Shown here: positions 34,712 through 42,786 of the stretch, in pieces
Layout: each line of letters starts with the position of its first letter
How positions within the stretch are numbered: the stretch's first letter is position 1
Source of the DNA: VRUE01 sp963695835
GTDB lineage: Bacteria; Actinomycetota; Thermoleophilia; Solirubrobacterales; 70-9
Direction of reading: 5' to 3'
Length of the DNA stretch: 64,000 nt
NCBI GenBank assembly: GCA_963695835.1
Contig: CAVOHR010000001.1
Coordinates: forward strand, 1,054,001 to 1,118,000
Translations under genes and position numbers: made by a program
Notes under the pieces: model-generated
What the model was told of the DNA's origin: nothing
Seen by the model: the letters and a program-made list of their open reading frames with translations, nothing else
Database searches by the model: none

Positions 34712-36373
34712 GTGAGCCGCGAGGTGCTGGATGAACGTCGTCTGCGGAGACTGATCGACGTCGGCAGGGGCTTGGTCGCCCAGCTCGACCTCGAGGCCGT
34801 GCTGCGCGAGGTCGTCGAGGTGGCGCGCGAGCTGACCGGTGCCCGTTACGCGGCGCTCGGCATCCTCGACGAGGACCGTCGCGAGCTCGAGCGCTTCGTC
34901 TACGTCGGCATGGACGAGGAGACCCGGACGAAGATCGGCGACCCGCCGCGCGGCCGCGGCGTGCTCGGCGAGCTGACCCGCAATCCGGCGCCGCTGCGCC
35001 TGCGCGAGGTCGGCGCCCATCCACGCTCCTACGGCTTCCCGCCGGGCCATCCGTCGATGCACAGCTTCCTCGGCGTGCCGATCGTCGTTCGCGGCCAGAC
35101 CTACGGCAACCTCTACCTGACCGAGAAGGAGGGGGGCGAATTCGACGAAGCCGACGAGGAAGCTGTGACGATCCTCGCCGAATGGGCGGCGGTGACGATC
35201 TTCAACGTCCGTCTCTACAAGCAGTCCGAGGAGGAGCGCGAGGCGCTGGAGCGGGCGGTGCACGGGCTGGAGGCGACGACCGAGATCGCCCGTGCGGTGG
35301 GAGGTGAGACCGACCGCTCGCGGGTGCTGGAGACGATCGCCAAGCGCGCCCGGGCGCTGGTCGGCGCCCGCTCGCTGCTGGTCCTGCTGCGGGACGGGGG
35401 GCCGCGCCTCGAGGTGGTCGCGGCGGCGGGGGATTGCGGCTCCGACCCCGTCGGCCGCTACGTGAGCTTGGAGGCGGAAACGGCCGAGGACGCGCTGGTC
35501 GCGGTCGGCGGGCTCGGCCTCGAGTCACGCGCGGCGCTGCTCGCGCCGCTCAGCTTTCGCGGCAGGTCGCTGGGGACGATCGTGGCGCTCGACCGCGTCG
35601 AGGAAGGGCCGGACTTCTATCCCGAAGACGCGCGGATGCTGACCGCCGCCTCGGCCAGCGCCGCCACCGCCGTGGCCACGGTCCAGTCGGTCACCGAGGA
35701 GCGGCTGCGGCAGAGCCTGATGACGGCGGAGCGCGAGCGGGCGCGCTGGGCGCGCGAGCTGCACGATTCGGTCCTCCAGGGGCTGGGCTCGCGCCGCGTC
35801 CTGCTCTCCTCGGCGCTGAAGCGAGGCGATCCGGAGGTGCTGTCCGAAGCGGTGGCGGAGGCGCTGGAGGAGGTCGGCCGCGACATCGAGGAGCTGCGGG
35901 CGCTGATCACCGAGCTTCGTCCCGCGACGCTCGACCAGCTCGGCCTGCGCGCGGCGCTGGAGGATCTGGCCGAACGCGTCTCCGGCTCGGCCGGAATCGA
36001 TCTGGCAACCGACCTCACGGTCGAGGTCGAGCGGCTCGATCCCGAGCTGGAGACGGCCATCTACCGGCTGGTGCAGGAGGGGCTGACCAACGTCGCCAAG
36101 CACGCCGGTGCGAGCGCGGTGACGCTACAGGTGGCGCAGCGCGAGGAACGGATCGACGTGCTCGTCTCCGACGACGGTTGCGGCTTCGAGCCCGACGCCG
36201 CGCACAGTGGCTTCGGCCTGGTCGGGATGCGCGAGCGGGTCGAACTGGCCGGCGGCGAGCTGCAGATCGAATCGCGTCCCGGCTCCGGGACGCGGATGAT
36301 GGCCTCGATCCCCGTCGCCGCAGACGCCGGCTCAGGTCTCGACAGGCCCTCGGGAGAGCGCGCTGCGAACTAG
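34712..36373 (+). CDS. dual-GAF sensor histidine kinase (DevS/NarL-type partner)
   Basis: 553 residues. GAF1 (about 25-165), GAF2 (about 200-325), HisKA_3 dimerisation domain with H351 (RELHDSVLQGLGSRR) and a HATPase domain (LTNVAKHAGA, DDGCGF, GFGLVGMRERV). No transmembrane segment, so cytoplasmic. GTG start. Its end overlaps the convergent LuxR regulator by 42 bases, so the two are probably a cognate pair. Confidence 0.92.
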   Translation: MSREVLDERRLRRLIDVGRGLVAQLDLEAVLREVVEVARELTGARYAALGILDEDRRELERFVYVGMDEETRTKIGDPPRGRGVLGELTRNPAPLRLREVGAHPRSYGFPPGHPSMHSFLGVPIVVRGQTYGNLYLTEKEGGEFDEADEEAVTILAEWAAVTIFNVRLYKQSEEEREALERAVHGLEATTEIARAVGGETDRSRVLETIAKRARALVGARSLLVLLRDGGPRLEVVAAAGDCGSDPVGRYVSLEAETAEDALVAVGGLGLESRAALLAPLSFRGRSLGTIVALDRVEEGPDFYPEDARMLTAASASAATAVATVQSVTEERLRQSLMTAERERARWARELHDSVLQGLGSRRVLLSSALKRGDPEVLSEAVAEALEEVGRDIEELRALITELRPATLDQLGLRAALEDLAERVSGSAGIDLATDLTVEVERLDPELETAIYRLVQEGLTNVAKHAGASAVTLQVAQREERIDVLVSDDGCGFEPDAAHSGFGLVGMRERVELAGGELQIESRPGSGTRMMASIPVAADAGSGLDRPSGERAAN

Positions 36374-36963
36374 CTCGGCGCGGCTGCTGACCCCGAGCTT
36401 CTGCTGGATGTGGGCGCGGTGGGTCTCCACCGTGCGCACGCTGATGTAGAGCCGCTCGGCGATCTCGGCGTTGGTGTGGCCGAGCGCGATCAGCCGCAGC
36501 ACGTCGGTCTCGCGCTCGCTCAGGTCGCTCGGCGGCCGATCTCCGGTTCGGCGGCCAGCTTGGCCCCCAGCGCCGGCTGCAGGTAGGTCTCGCCGGCGGC
36601 GGCGCGGCGCACCGCCTGCACCAGCTCGTCGTCGGCAGCCTCCTTCAGCACGTAGCCGAGCACCCCGAGCTGCAGCGCCTGGCGGGCGAAGGCCGGCTCC
36701 TTCTGCATCGTGAGGACGACGATCTTCGTCTCGGGGGAGGCCTCGCGGATGTCAGGGATCGCCTCCAGGCTGGGCCGTCCGGGCATGTTGAGGTCGAGGA
36801 TCAGCACGGTCGGCTTGTGCCCACGCACGTAGCGAACCGCGCTATCGGCGTCGTCCGCCTCGGCGACCACCTCGAAGCCGGGCTCTTCGTCCAGCAGCAG
36901 CCGCAACGCCCGCCGCACGACCGTGTGGTCGTCCGCGAGAATGATCGAGATTCCCTCCGCCAT
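36332..36963 (-). CDS. NarL/LuxR-family response regulator (one net -1 frameshift)
   Basis: About 210 residues. Receiver with ADDHTVVRRAL and phosphoacceptor D57 (LILDLNMPG), K in VLKEAADDEL. After the break near 36535 the LuxR helix-turn-helix continues: DLSERETDVLRLIALGHTNAEIAERLYISVRTVETH. The shift is net -1 (or +2), unlike every other break in the window. TAGCAT before the ATG suggests leaderless transcription. Convergent with the GAF kinase. Confidence 0.88.
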
Positions 36964-37030
36964 CGCTCCGATGCTAACCGGGCGCCGGGGGGTTCTCTCC
37001 GTAGAAGCCCGCAATTCCACATTCCCTAGG

Positions 37031-37748
37031 ATGTCCTCTGTGAGGGGGGGATCGAAGATGCCGGCCGCGGCGCTGACCGTACTGCTGCTCGCTGTGGGAC
37101 TCGCCGCCTGCGGCGGTGGGAGCGATTCCAGCTCGACCGCCGCCGGAGGGAGCACGTCGGCTCAGGCGGGAGGCAAGTCGAGCGGCGAAGGGACGACCGG
37201 TTCCGGCGAAGGCAAGTCGGCCTCCGGCGAAGAAGCCGGCTCGGGCTCCGGTGGAGGCGAAAGCACCGGCGCGGAACGCTTCAAGCCGAAGCAGCACCAC
37301 GATTCCGGCGGCGGCTCGGCGCAGTACAGGGTCAAGGGAGGCGACAACAGCGTCCAGGAATTCGGCACCGAGGCCGGCGGCTCCGAATTCGACACAGGCG
37401 GCTGCCGCCCTGCACAACTTCCTCGACGCGCGTGCCGAGGCCGATTGGGCCGCCGTCTGCTCCTACATGTCGAAGAGCGTGATCGAATCGTTCGAGCAGC
37501 TCGCGGCCCGCGCCAAGCAGGCCGGGAACCCGAGCTGCGCCTCCATCCTCGAACAGCTGACGAATCCCGCCGCCGGGCAGGCGATGAAGGAAGAAGCGGC
37601 GCAAGCGAACGTCGCCTCGCTGCGGATCGAAGGCGAACGCGCCTTCCTCATCTACACCGGGACCGGCAAGACCGTCATCGCGATGCCGATGGCCAGCGAA
37701 GGCGGCGCCTGGAAGGTAGCCAGCCTCGCCGGCACCCCGCTGTCGTAA
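37031..37748 (+). CDS. secreted lipoprotein (one net +1 frameshift)
   Basis: About 238 residues. Signal peptide with lipobox (GLAACGGGS), a Ser/Gly/Glu-rich linker of about 80 residues, then a folded domain beginning AAALHNFLDARAEADWAAVCSYMS and ending KVASLAGTPLS. The second domain looks like a small NTF2/SnoaL-like fold with two Cys residues. The frame breaks near 37394 (ACA-G-GCG). ATG 37031 is preferred for the charged n-region; ATG 37058 is possible. Confidence 0.7.
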
Positions 37749-37770
37749 TCGCAACGCAAGACCGTTGGTC

Positions 37771-37798
37771 AAGCCGACGCTCGGACTTGAACCGAGGA
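37771..37798 (-). repeat. distal copy of tRNA-Thr 3' end (28 bp)
   Basis: Identical to 38272-38299, including the T arm and 3' acceptor strand of tRNA-Thr on the minus strand. The copy lacks the 5' part and the anticodon arm. Confidence 0.8.
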
Positions 37799-37921
37799 TC
37801 GCAGGGGTCGCTACTGTTTGTCTGCAATGAAAGCAGAACCGACGCGATTGCGAGACTGGGAGCGCCGAGGCCGAAAGGCGAAGTCGGATTCGGGATAGCT
37901 ATCTCTCTTTTAAGATGCTAA
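37799..37921 (+). pseudogene. possible RelE/HigB-type toxin remnant
   Basis: Directly after the repeat a frame reads GSLLFVCNESRTDAIARLGA, then about 17 further residues to a TAA at 37921, 25 bases before the XRE gene. Spacing and the LLFV...R-DAIA-L pattern recall the end of HigB/RelE toxins. The 5' half is absent. Weak match. Confidence 0.2.
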
Positions 37922-37946
37922 TTTAGATATCTGAAAGGAGATATCG

Positions 37947-38291
37947 ATGACTGAAAGAGACTTTCTCGATGAAGTAGTTGCGGAGCGCACGGCGCGGGAT
38001 CCCGACTTCCCAAACCTTGTCGATGCTGCTGTCCGGCGCCGCGAGCTGCTGAACGCGCTGGCCGCGAAGCGCCGTGAGGATGAGCGCTCGCAAACGGCGA
38101 TAGCCGCCGCGATGCAAAGCTCGCAGTCGAGCATCGCGCGCCTGGAGTCCTCGGCAACGGATGCGCGGATCTCAACCGTCGACCGCTACGCGCATGCGCT
38201 CGGCTACAGGGTCCAATATCACCTGATTCCCGAAGCTGAAGGATCGGATCAATCAGTAGTGATCCATCCCAAAGCCGACGCTCGGACTTGA
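37947..38291 (+). CDS. XRE-family helix-turn-helix regulator (antitoxin-like)
   Basis: 114 residues. HTH region RREDERSQTAIAAAMQSSQSSIARLESS, then VDRYAHALGYRVQYHLIPEA, the layout of HigA-like antitoxins. Good ribosome site AGGAG 7 bases before ATG. The last six codons lie in the tRNA-Thr 3' end (38272-38291), so the C-terminus was created by integration. Probably an orphan antitoxin. Confidence 0.8.
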   Translation: MTERDFLDEVVAERTARDPDFPNLVDAAVRRRELLNALAAKRREDERSQTAIAAAMQSSQSSIARLESSATDARISTVDRYAHALGYRVQYHLIPEAEGSDQSVVIHPKADART

Positions 38292-38345
38292 ACCGAGGAC
38301 CCCTTCATTACGAATGAAGTGCTCTACCAACTGAGCTACGCCGGC
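38273..38345 (-). tRNA. tRNA-Thr (CGU)
   Basis: 73 bases on the minus strand. Acceptor GCCGGCG / CGTCGGC with one G-U pair, D arm AGCTCAGTTGGTAGAGC, anticodon loop TTCGTAA giving CGT, T arm TCGGTTCAAGTCCGA. No encoded CCA. Its 3' half is the integration target of the mini-element. Confidence 0.95.
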
Positions 38346-38382
38346 GCTGCGTCTCCATTCTAGGAGCCGGGCCCGGGGCGCG

Positions 38383-39492
38383 CTAAGAGCGGGTCGAGCT
38401 CTCCGACTCCTTCGCCACCCGGCCGGCGGGCGGCAGGTGACCGCAGACCGGGCAATCCGGCTCCGGCACGACCTCCTCGCGCTCGACCTGCATCGTGCGC
38501 AGGTCGTAGATGTGGCCCGTGCCGAGGGTCGAGGGCTCGGCCAGCCCGGTCAGCAGGTGCAGTATGTCGAGCCCGATCTGGCCGCCGATCAGCGCGCAGG
38601 CCGGCCCCAGGGTCGCAGCCGGGGACGGTTTCGCCCGGCGCTGCTCGATCGCGATGTCGAACATCGGATAGCTGCGCCGGTAGGCGGCGACCTGGCAGGC
38701 GAAGCAGCCGGTCTTTCCCGGCACGTACAGCGGGCCGACCCGGGCGATCGGCGGGAAGTGGCTCATCGTGATGTAGGGGATCTCCGCCGCGAAGCAGGCG
38801 TTGTTGACCCACTGCTCGATGTCGTGGGCGGGCCAGTCGGCGGCGTCGATGACGACGTCGCAGCCCTCGATCAGCTCGGCGATCGCCTCCTCGCCGTCCA
38901 TCCGCTCGCAGACCGTCTCCAGCTTGATCGAGGAGTTGAAGGCGCCCAGCCTCTCCGCTGCGGTCTCCGCCTTGAGCCGGCCGATGTCGGCCTCGGTGTA
39001 GAGCGTCTGCCGGTTGAGGTTGCTCAGCTCGACCCGGTCACCGTCGATCAGCAGCATCTCGCCGACCCCGGTGCAGGCGAGCGACCAGGCGGACCAGCCG
39101 CCGAGGCCGCCGACCCCGAGGACGGCGATCCTGGCGCTTTCGAGCCGCGCCTGGCACTGCGACGGAGTCGGTCCGGTGGAGATGTCGCTGAAGTAGCGGA
39201 TCTGGCGGTCGAAGCGCTCCATGACCCGATCGGAGATCAGGTCGTCGTCGGCGGCATCCTCGATCAGCCCGAGCTCCTCGAGCTGTGCCAGGAGGTCGCC
39301 GACCTCATTCGCGCCGAAGCGTTCCTCCAGCTCCTCCCGCTCGCTGCTGCCGTCGAGCGCGTCGAGCAGCCGCAGCCCCTCCTCGTCGGGGTTCTCGATC
39401 TGGACATCGGCGCCGGCGCTGGGCCTCATCAGGAAGAGGTCGCCGCTGGGCGCCTGCATTCGCTCGGTCGTTCGTTTGATTCTGGGTCGCAT
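38383..39492 (-). CDS. ThiF/E1-like adenylating enzyme with N-terminal PqqD/RRE-like region
   Basis: 369 residues from ATG 39492. Residues 15-80 (DLFLMRPSAGADVQIENPD... LLDALDG...LLAQLEELGLIED) look like the winged PqqD/RRE peptide-binding domain. Then E1 fold: GVGGLGG (126-132), D150, NLNRQ with R161 and K174. Zinc pairs CFAC and CPVC near the end. Such enzymes adenylate C-termini of sulfur carriers or RiPP precursors (MccB, TOMM partners). Divergent from an ArsR-type regulator. A candidate substrate peptide lies at 41098-41157. Confidence 0.82.
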   Translation of the reverse strand: MRPRIKRTTERMQAPSGDLFLMRPSAGADVQIENPDEEGLRLLDALDGSSEREELEERFGANEVGDLLAQLEELGLIEDAADDDLISDRVMERFDRQIRYFSDISTGPTPSQCQARLESARIAVLGVGGLGGWSAWSLACTGVGEMLLIDGDRVELSNLNRQTLYTEADIGRLKAETAAERLGAFNSSIKLETVCERMDGEEAIAELIEGCDVVIDAADWPAHDIEQWVNNACFAAEIPYITMSHFPPIARVGPLYVPGKTGCFACQVAAYRRSYPMFDIAIEQRRAKPSPAATLGPACALIGGQIGLDILHLLTGLAEPSTLGTGHIYDLRTMQVEREEVVPEPDCPVCGHLPPAGRVAKESESSTRS

Positions 39493-39667
39493 CGTTCCTG
39501 TAACGAACCTCGCTCGGAATGGGATCGAAATGACTGAGCTTGAGACCGGTGGGTGGCTGAATCGGTTTCGGCTGACAACCCGGCAAGCACAGCGGCACTC
39601 GGTCGAGTCCTCCCTTGGTACTAGGGTGAGCGGTTGAGAGACGCCCAGCAAATCAGGGAGGTATTCA

Positions 39668-40300
39668 ATGGCGGAGAAGCGCGGCAAGTTCAGGCAGATC
39701 ATCGATCCGATCCTCGCCAAAGCGCTTACGCACAAAGTGCGCGGGGCGACCCTGCTCGCCTTCGGCGAATGGGGCGTGGCGAGCCCGAAAGAAGTGGCCG
39801 ACTTCCTCGAACTGGATCTGACCGAGGTCAGCTACCACGTGCGAAAGCTGAAATCACAAGGCATGATCCGGCTGGTCCGAACGGAGAAACGGCGTGGCTT
39901 TCACGAGCATTTCTACGAGCTGGCCAAACCGGTTCTCTTGCTCGACGACGAGGACTGGATGCGGCTTCCCCAGCCGATCCAGGACAGGCTCAGCGGCAGT
40001 CTGCTCCAGGCCACCGTGGCTGAGGCGGTCGATGCCCTGAAGGCGGGCACCTTCAACTCGACGACCGGTCACCAGAGTCGGTTGACGATGCCCGTCGACG
40101 AGCAGGGCCATCGAGAAGCGATGGGGGTGCTGGGCGACGCGCTCGAGCGTCTTCGCGAGATAGAGAAGGGGTGCGCCAAGCGGATGAACCTCCCGTCCAG
40201 GGAGGCGATCCCGCTGAGCGTGTTCATGCTGGCGTTCGAATCCGCCGGCGGCGCAGCGCGACGGCAATCCGCCGGCGGCCCGGACGGCGAGCGCCGTTAG
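39668..40300 (+). CDS. ArsR-family winged-helix regulator
   Basis: 210 residues. HTH PKEVADFLELDLTEVSYHVRKLKSQGMIRLVRTEKRRG, then a C-terminal region shared in layout with the regulator at 41370 (HEHFYELAKPVLLLDDEDWMRLP). GGGAGG ribosome site before the ATG. No metal-binding Cys motif. It lies divergently next to the ThiF-like gene. The stop overlaps the end of the convergent glycosylase. Confidence 0.85.
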   Translation: MAEKRGKFRQIIDPILAKALTHKVRGATLLAFGEWGVASPKEVADFLELDLTEVSYHVRKLKSQGMIRLVRTEKRRGFHEHFYELAKPVLLLDDEDWMRLPQPIQDRLSGSLLQATVAEAVDALKAGTFNSTTGHQSRLTMPVDEQGHREAMGVLGDALERLREIEKGCAKRMNLPSREAIPLSVFMLAFESAGGAARRQSAGGPDGERR

Positions 40301-41001
40301 CCGGGCAGTTCGCGGGCGCGGGCGAAGACAGCGTCCAGCATCGGCTCGGTGAGCCGGCCCGTGAACGTGTTCTGCTGGCTCGGGTGGTAGCAGCCGAGCA
40401 GGGCCCAGTCGCCCACCGTGGCCTCGGCTCCGTGACCGAAGCGAGGCATTGGCTTGGGAGTGTCCCGGCCCGGCTCGCGCAGCGCCCGCAGCGCGCCGGT
40501 CCAGGCGAAGGCCCCGAGCGCGACGATGGTGTGGCACCGCTCGAGCAGTGACAGCTCGCGGACGAGGTAGGGGAGGCAGTTGTCGCGCTCGCCCGGCGTC
40601 GGCTTGTTGGCGGGAGGCGCGCAGCGCACGACTGCGGTGACGTAGGCGCCCTTCAGGCGCAGCCCGTCCTTCGGACGCCGGGACTCGGGCCGGTTGGCAA
40701 GGCCGGCGCGGTGGAGGGCTGCATAGAGCCAGTCGCCGGAGCGGTCGCCGGTGAACATCCGGCCGGTGCGGTTGGCGCCATGCGCGGCCGGGGCCAGGCC
40801 GATGATCGCGATCGAGGCATCGGGATCTCCGAATCCGGCCACCGGCCGGGCCCAGTACCGCTCGCCGCGATAACGGCGCGGCGGATTGGCGGCCTGTGCC
40901 TCGCGCCAGGCGACCAGGCGCGGGCAGGCACGGCAGGAGTGGATTTCAGCCGTCAGCCTCTCGAGGCTTGCCTGACCGGTGGCTGCCGATGGACGGGCCA
41001 T
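40297..41001 (-). CDS. uracil-DNA glycosylase, family 5 (UDGb)
   Basis: 234 residues. Four Cys for a [4Fe-4S] cluster: C23, C26, C127 and C142. Motif A GLAPAAHGANRTGRMFTGDRSGD (about 68-90) and motif B GCYHPSQQNTFTGRLTEPML are the UDGb signatures. It removes uracil and other deaminated bases from DNA. A TTACGC box just before the ATG at 41001 suggests its own leaderless promoter. Confidence 0.93.
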   Translation of the reverse strand: MARPSAATGQASLERLTAEIHSCRACPRLVAWREAQAANPPRRYRGERYWARPVAGFGDPDASIAIIGLAPAAHGANRTGRMFTGDRSGDWLYAALHRAGLANRPESRRPKDGLRLKGAYVTAVVRCAPPANKPTPGERDNCLPYLVRELSLLERCHTIVALGAFAWTGALRALREPGRDTPKPMPRFGHGAEATVGDWALLGCYHPSQQNTFTGRLTEPMLDAVFARARELPG

Positions 41002-41053
41002 CGCGTAAGCGAATCACGACCCGGCCGCCCGTGGATGCCCGAAGGCAAGCGGA

Positions 41054-41081
41054 GCCCTGTCCGTCAACGAACGAACAGGGC
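41054..41081. terminator. hairpin terminator of the 19-residue peptide gene
   Basis: GCCCTGTCCGT (41054-41064) pairs with ACGAACAGGGC (41071-41081), 10 of 11 bases, loop of 6. It lies 17 bases beyond the peptide stop and before the glycosylase promoter, so the peptide gene is a separate transcription unit. Confidence 0.65.
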
Positions 41082-41097
41082 CCTGCCGGAGCAGTAC

Positions 41098-41157
41098 TTA
41101 GGCGGTCTTGTGGACCATGAGCAGCGGGACAACCTGGCTGGAAGCTCCGATCTTCAT
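41098..41157 (-). CDS. 19-residue peptide with strong ribosome site
   Basis: Reads MKIGASSQVVPLLMVHKTA and TAA. The upstream AGGGGGGTGA, 5 bases from the ATG, is close to the ideal anti-16S match. A terminator hairpin follows. In-frame GTG at 41166 would add three residues. The C-terminal half is hydrophobic with a terminal HKTA. Candidates: RiPP precursor for the nearby ThiF-like enzyme, a signalling peptide, or a leader peptide. Divergent from an ArsR-type regulator at 41370. Confidence 0.5.
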   Translation of the reverse strand: MKIGASSQVVPLLMVHKTA

Positions 41158-41369
41158 CTCATTCACCCCCCTCTCCCGACTCCCTGGATAACCCTGGCTG
41201 CTGTTTGAATGCAGCGGCGGGACTGACCGGAGAAATGATGGAGAAAGTTCCACTAATGGGCGTACACGCAGCAAATTAGGGGGATTTGCTGGACTTTCGC
41301 TTGAGAAATGCCCTTGCTGGTAATAGGATGGAGTAGTTAGATAGCCACGCAACACATTGGAGGCTCACT

Positions 41370-42101
41370 TTGGCTGCAAGGAGCAAAACCAGGAAAAGCA
41401 AGACCAAGCGCAAGGCCAAGACCACCGGCGGAGTAAATCTCCAGCTCGTCAAAGCCCTCGCGCACGAATTGCGGGTCGAAATCCTGACGATCCTCAACGA
41501 ACGAATGGCAAGCCCGAACGAACTCGCCCAAGAGCTCGAAGAAGGCCTCAGTCAGGTCAGTTACCACGTCAAAGTGCTCAAAGACTACGAATGCATCACG
41601 CTGGTCAAGACCGAGCCGCGACGCGGTGCGGTCGAGCACTACTACCGGGCGACGTCACGCCCGTACATCGCCGACTCCGACTGGAAAAAACTGCCGAAAT
41701 CGGTGCGCGAAGGGATGAGCGCCGATCTGATGCAGATGGTGCTCGACGACGTGTCCGCCGGGCTGAAGGCGGGGACGGTCGATGCCCACGAGGATCGGCA
41801 TATGAGCCGGACGCCGCTCCTTCTCGACCAGAAGGGCTGGGCGGACGCGGGCAAGGTCCTCAACAAGGCTCTGGAAGGCTTGATGAAGATCCAGTCCGAG
41901 AGCACCGACCGCATGACCCGCACGCAGGAGGATGGCGTGAATGTCATGGTGGCGATGATGGGCATCGAGCTGCCGGCCGAGCGGGCAAACCCCAAGTCGG
42001 GGAAGAAGCGCTCCAGCGGCTCCAAAGCCAAAGCCAAAGGCAAAGTGAAAAGCAAAGCCAAAGGCAAAGCCAAAGCCAAAGCCAAAGCGAAGAGGAAATA
42101 G
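41370..42101 (+). CDS. ArsR-family regulator with histone-like Lys/Ala tail
   Basis: 243 residues. TTG start with TTGGAGG ribosome site 6 bases upstream. Basic N-terminal head, HTH ALAHELRVEILTILNERMASPNELAQEL...SQVSYHVKVLKDY, then a C-terminal domain like that of the regulator at 39668 (HYYRATSRPYIADSDWKKLP). Ends in a 28-residue tail of alternating Lys and Ala, like histone H1/HU tails of actinobacteria, expected to add non-specific DNA binding. Confidence 0.85.
   Translation: MAARSKTRKSKTKRKAKTTGGVNLQLVKALAHELRVEILTILNERMASPNELAQELEEGLSQVSYHVKVLKDYECITLVKTEPRRGAVEHYYRATSRPYIADSDWKKLPKSVREGMSADLMQMVLDDVSAGLKAGTVDAHEDRHMSRTPLLLDQKGWADAGKVLNKALEGLMKIQSESTDRMTRTQEDGVNVMVAMMGIELPAERANPKSGKKRSSGSKAKAKGKVKSKAKGKAKAKAKAKRK
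42028..42095 (+). repeat. hexanucleotide (AAAGCC-type) tandem repeat
   Basis: Imperfect tandem hexamers AAAGCC / AAAGGC encode the Lys-Ala/Lys-Gly tail of the ArsR-type regulator. In-frame repeat-number change would alter tail length without breaking the gene. Confidence 0.65.
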
Positions 42102-42158
42102 CGCCACTCGCCGGCGCCTGCCGCCGGAGGAGGCCCGAGCCCGTAGGCTTCGCGGCCG

Positions 42159-42779
42159 GTGGGCGCTGATCGGCACTTGCGTGGCTACGGCGGGCGGTGC
42201 GGCTTCGGCCGCACCGCCGCCGTTCTCGCGCTCTGCGCCGCCACGACGCTGCTGGCGTGCGGCTGCGGCAAGAGCGGCCACGGCGCCCGCACCGATCCCG
42301 AAAAGGCCTCGGATGCGGCGATCCTCAACGCCGCGCTCTCGCAGGAGCTGACCGCGGTCGACGCCTACGCCCGCGGCCGCTCGCTGCTGCGCGGCCGCTT
42401 CCGTGCGGTCGGGCGTGAGTTCCGCGCCCAGGAGCAGGAATACGTCGACGCCCTGACCAAGGCGATCCGCGGTGTCGGCGGCGAAACCGACGCCGAAGCG
42501 GGGGAACTCGACTTCGCCGGCGTCGAGGGCCAGGCCGAGTTCCTGGCGCTCGCCTACGAACTGGAAAGCGCCGCGCTGTCCTCCGACCTCGGCGCGGCGC
42601 CGCGCCTCAACACCGCGGCGCCGCGCGGCCTTGCCGCATCGCTGGCCGCCGGTCATGCCCAGCACCTGGTCGTGCTGCGCCAGGGACTCGGTGCCGGCCC
42701 GGCTGCCTCCGTGCCGGAGGCGTTCGACGGCGGCCAGGCGCCGCCGCCGGGCGGTGCGGTCACGACCGGTGGGGGATGA
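42159..42779 (+). CDS. ferritin-like domain lipoprotein
   Basis: 206 residues. GTG start; signal peptide with lipobox (TTLLACGCG). The mature domain is helical: AILNAALSQELTAVDAYARG, AQEQEYVDALTKAI, FLALAYELESAAL and AAGHAQHLVVLRQGLG place Glu/His residues in four helices, as in DUF4439/ferritin-like proteins. Metal binding is plausible but unproven. The MMPL transporter starts 7 bases after the stop. Confidence 0.72.
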   Translation: MGADRHLRGYGGRCGFGRTAAVLALCAATTLLACGCGKSGHGARTDPEKASDAAILNAALSQELTAVDAYARGRSLLRGRFRAVGREFRAQEQEYVDALTKAIRGVGGETDAEAGELDFAGVEGQAEFLALAYELESAALSSDLGAAPRLNTAAPRGLAASLAAGHAQHLVVLRQGLGAGPAASVPEAFDGGQAPPPGGAVTTGGG

Positions 42780-42786
42780 TGGCGCG

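Larger units (their letters stand above)
37771..38299. mobile_element. mini-element at tRNA-Thr(CGU)
   Basis: 28 bases of the tRNA-Thr 3' half (38272-38299) are repeated exactly at 37771-37798 in the same orientation. The 501-base unit between carries one XRE regulator gene and, before it, a short reading frame. No integrase. The geometry is that of an integrated element or remnant. Confidence 0.6.

Noticed and set aside
39530..39637. 36-codon plus-strand ORF between the ThiF-like and ArsR-type genes
   Set aside because: No ribosome site or promoter assigned and no recognisable sequence; it lies in the divergent control region.
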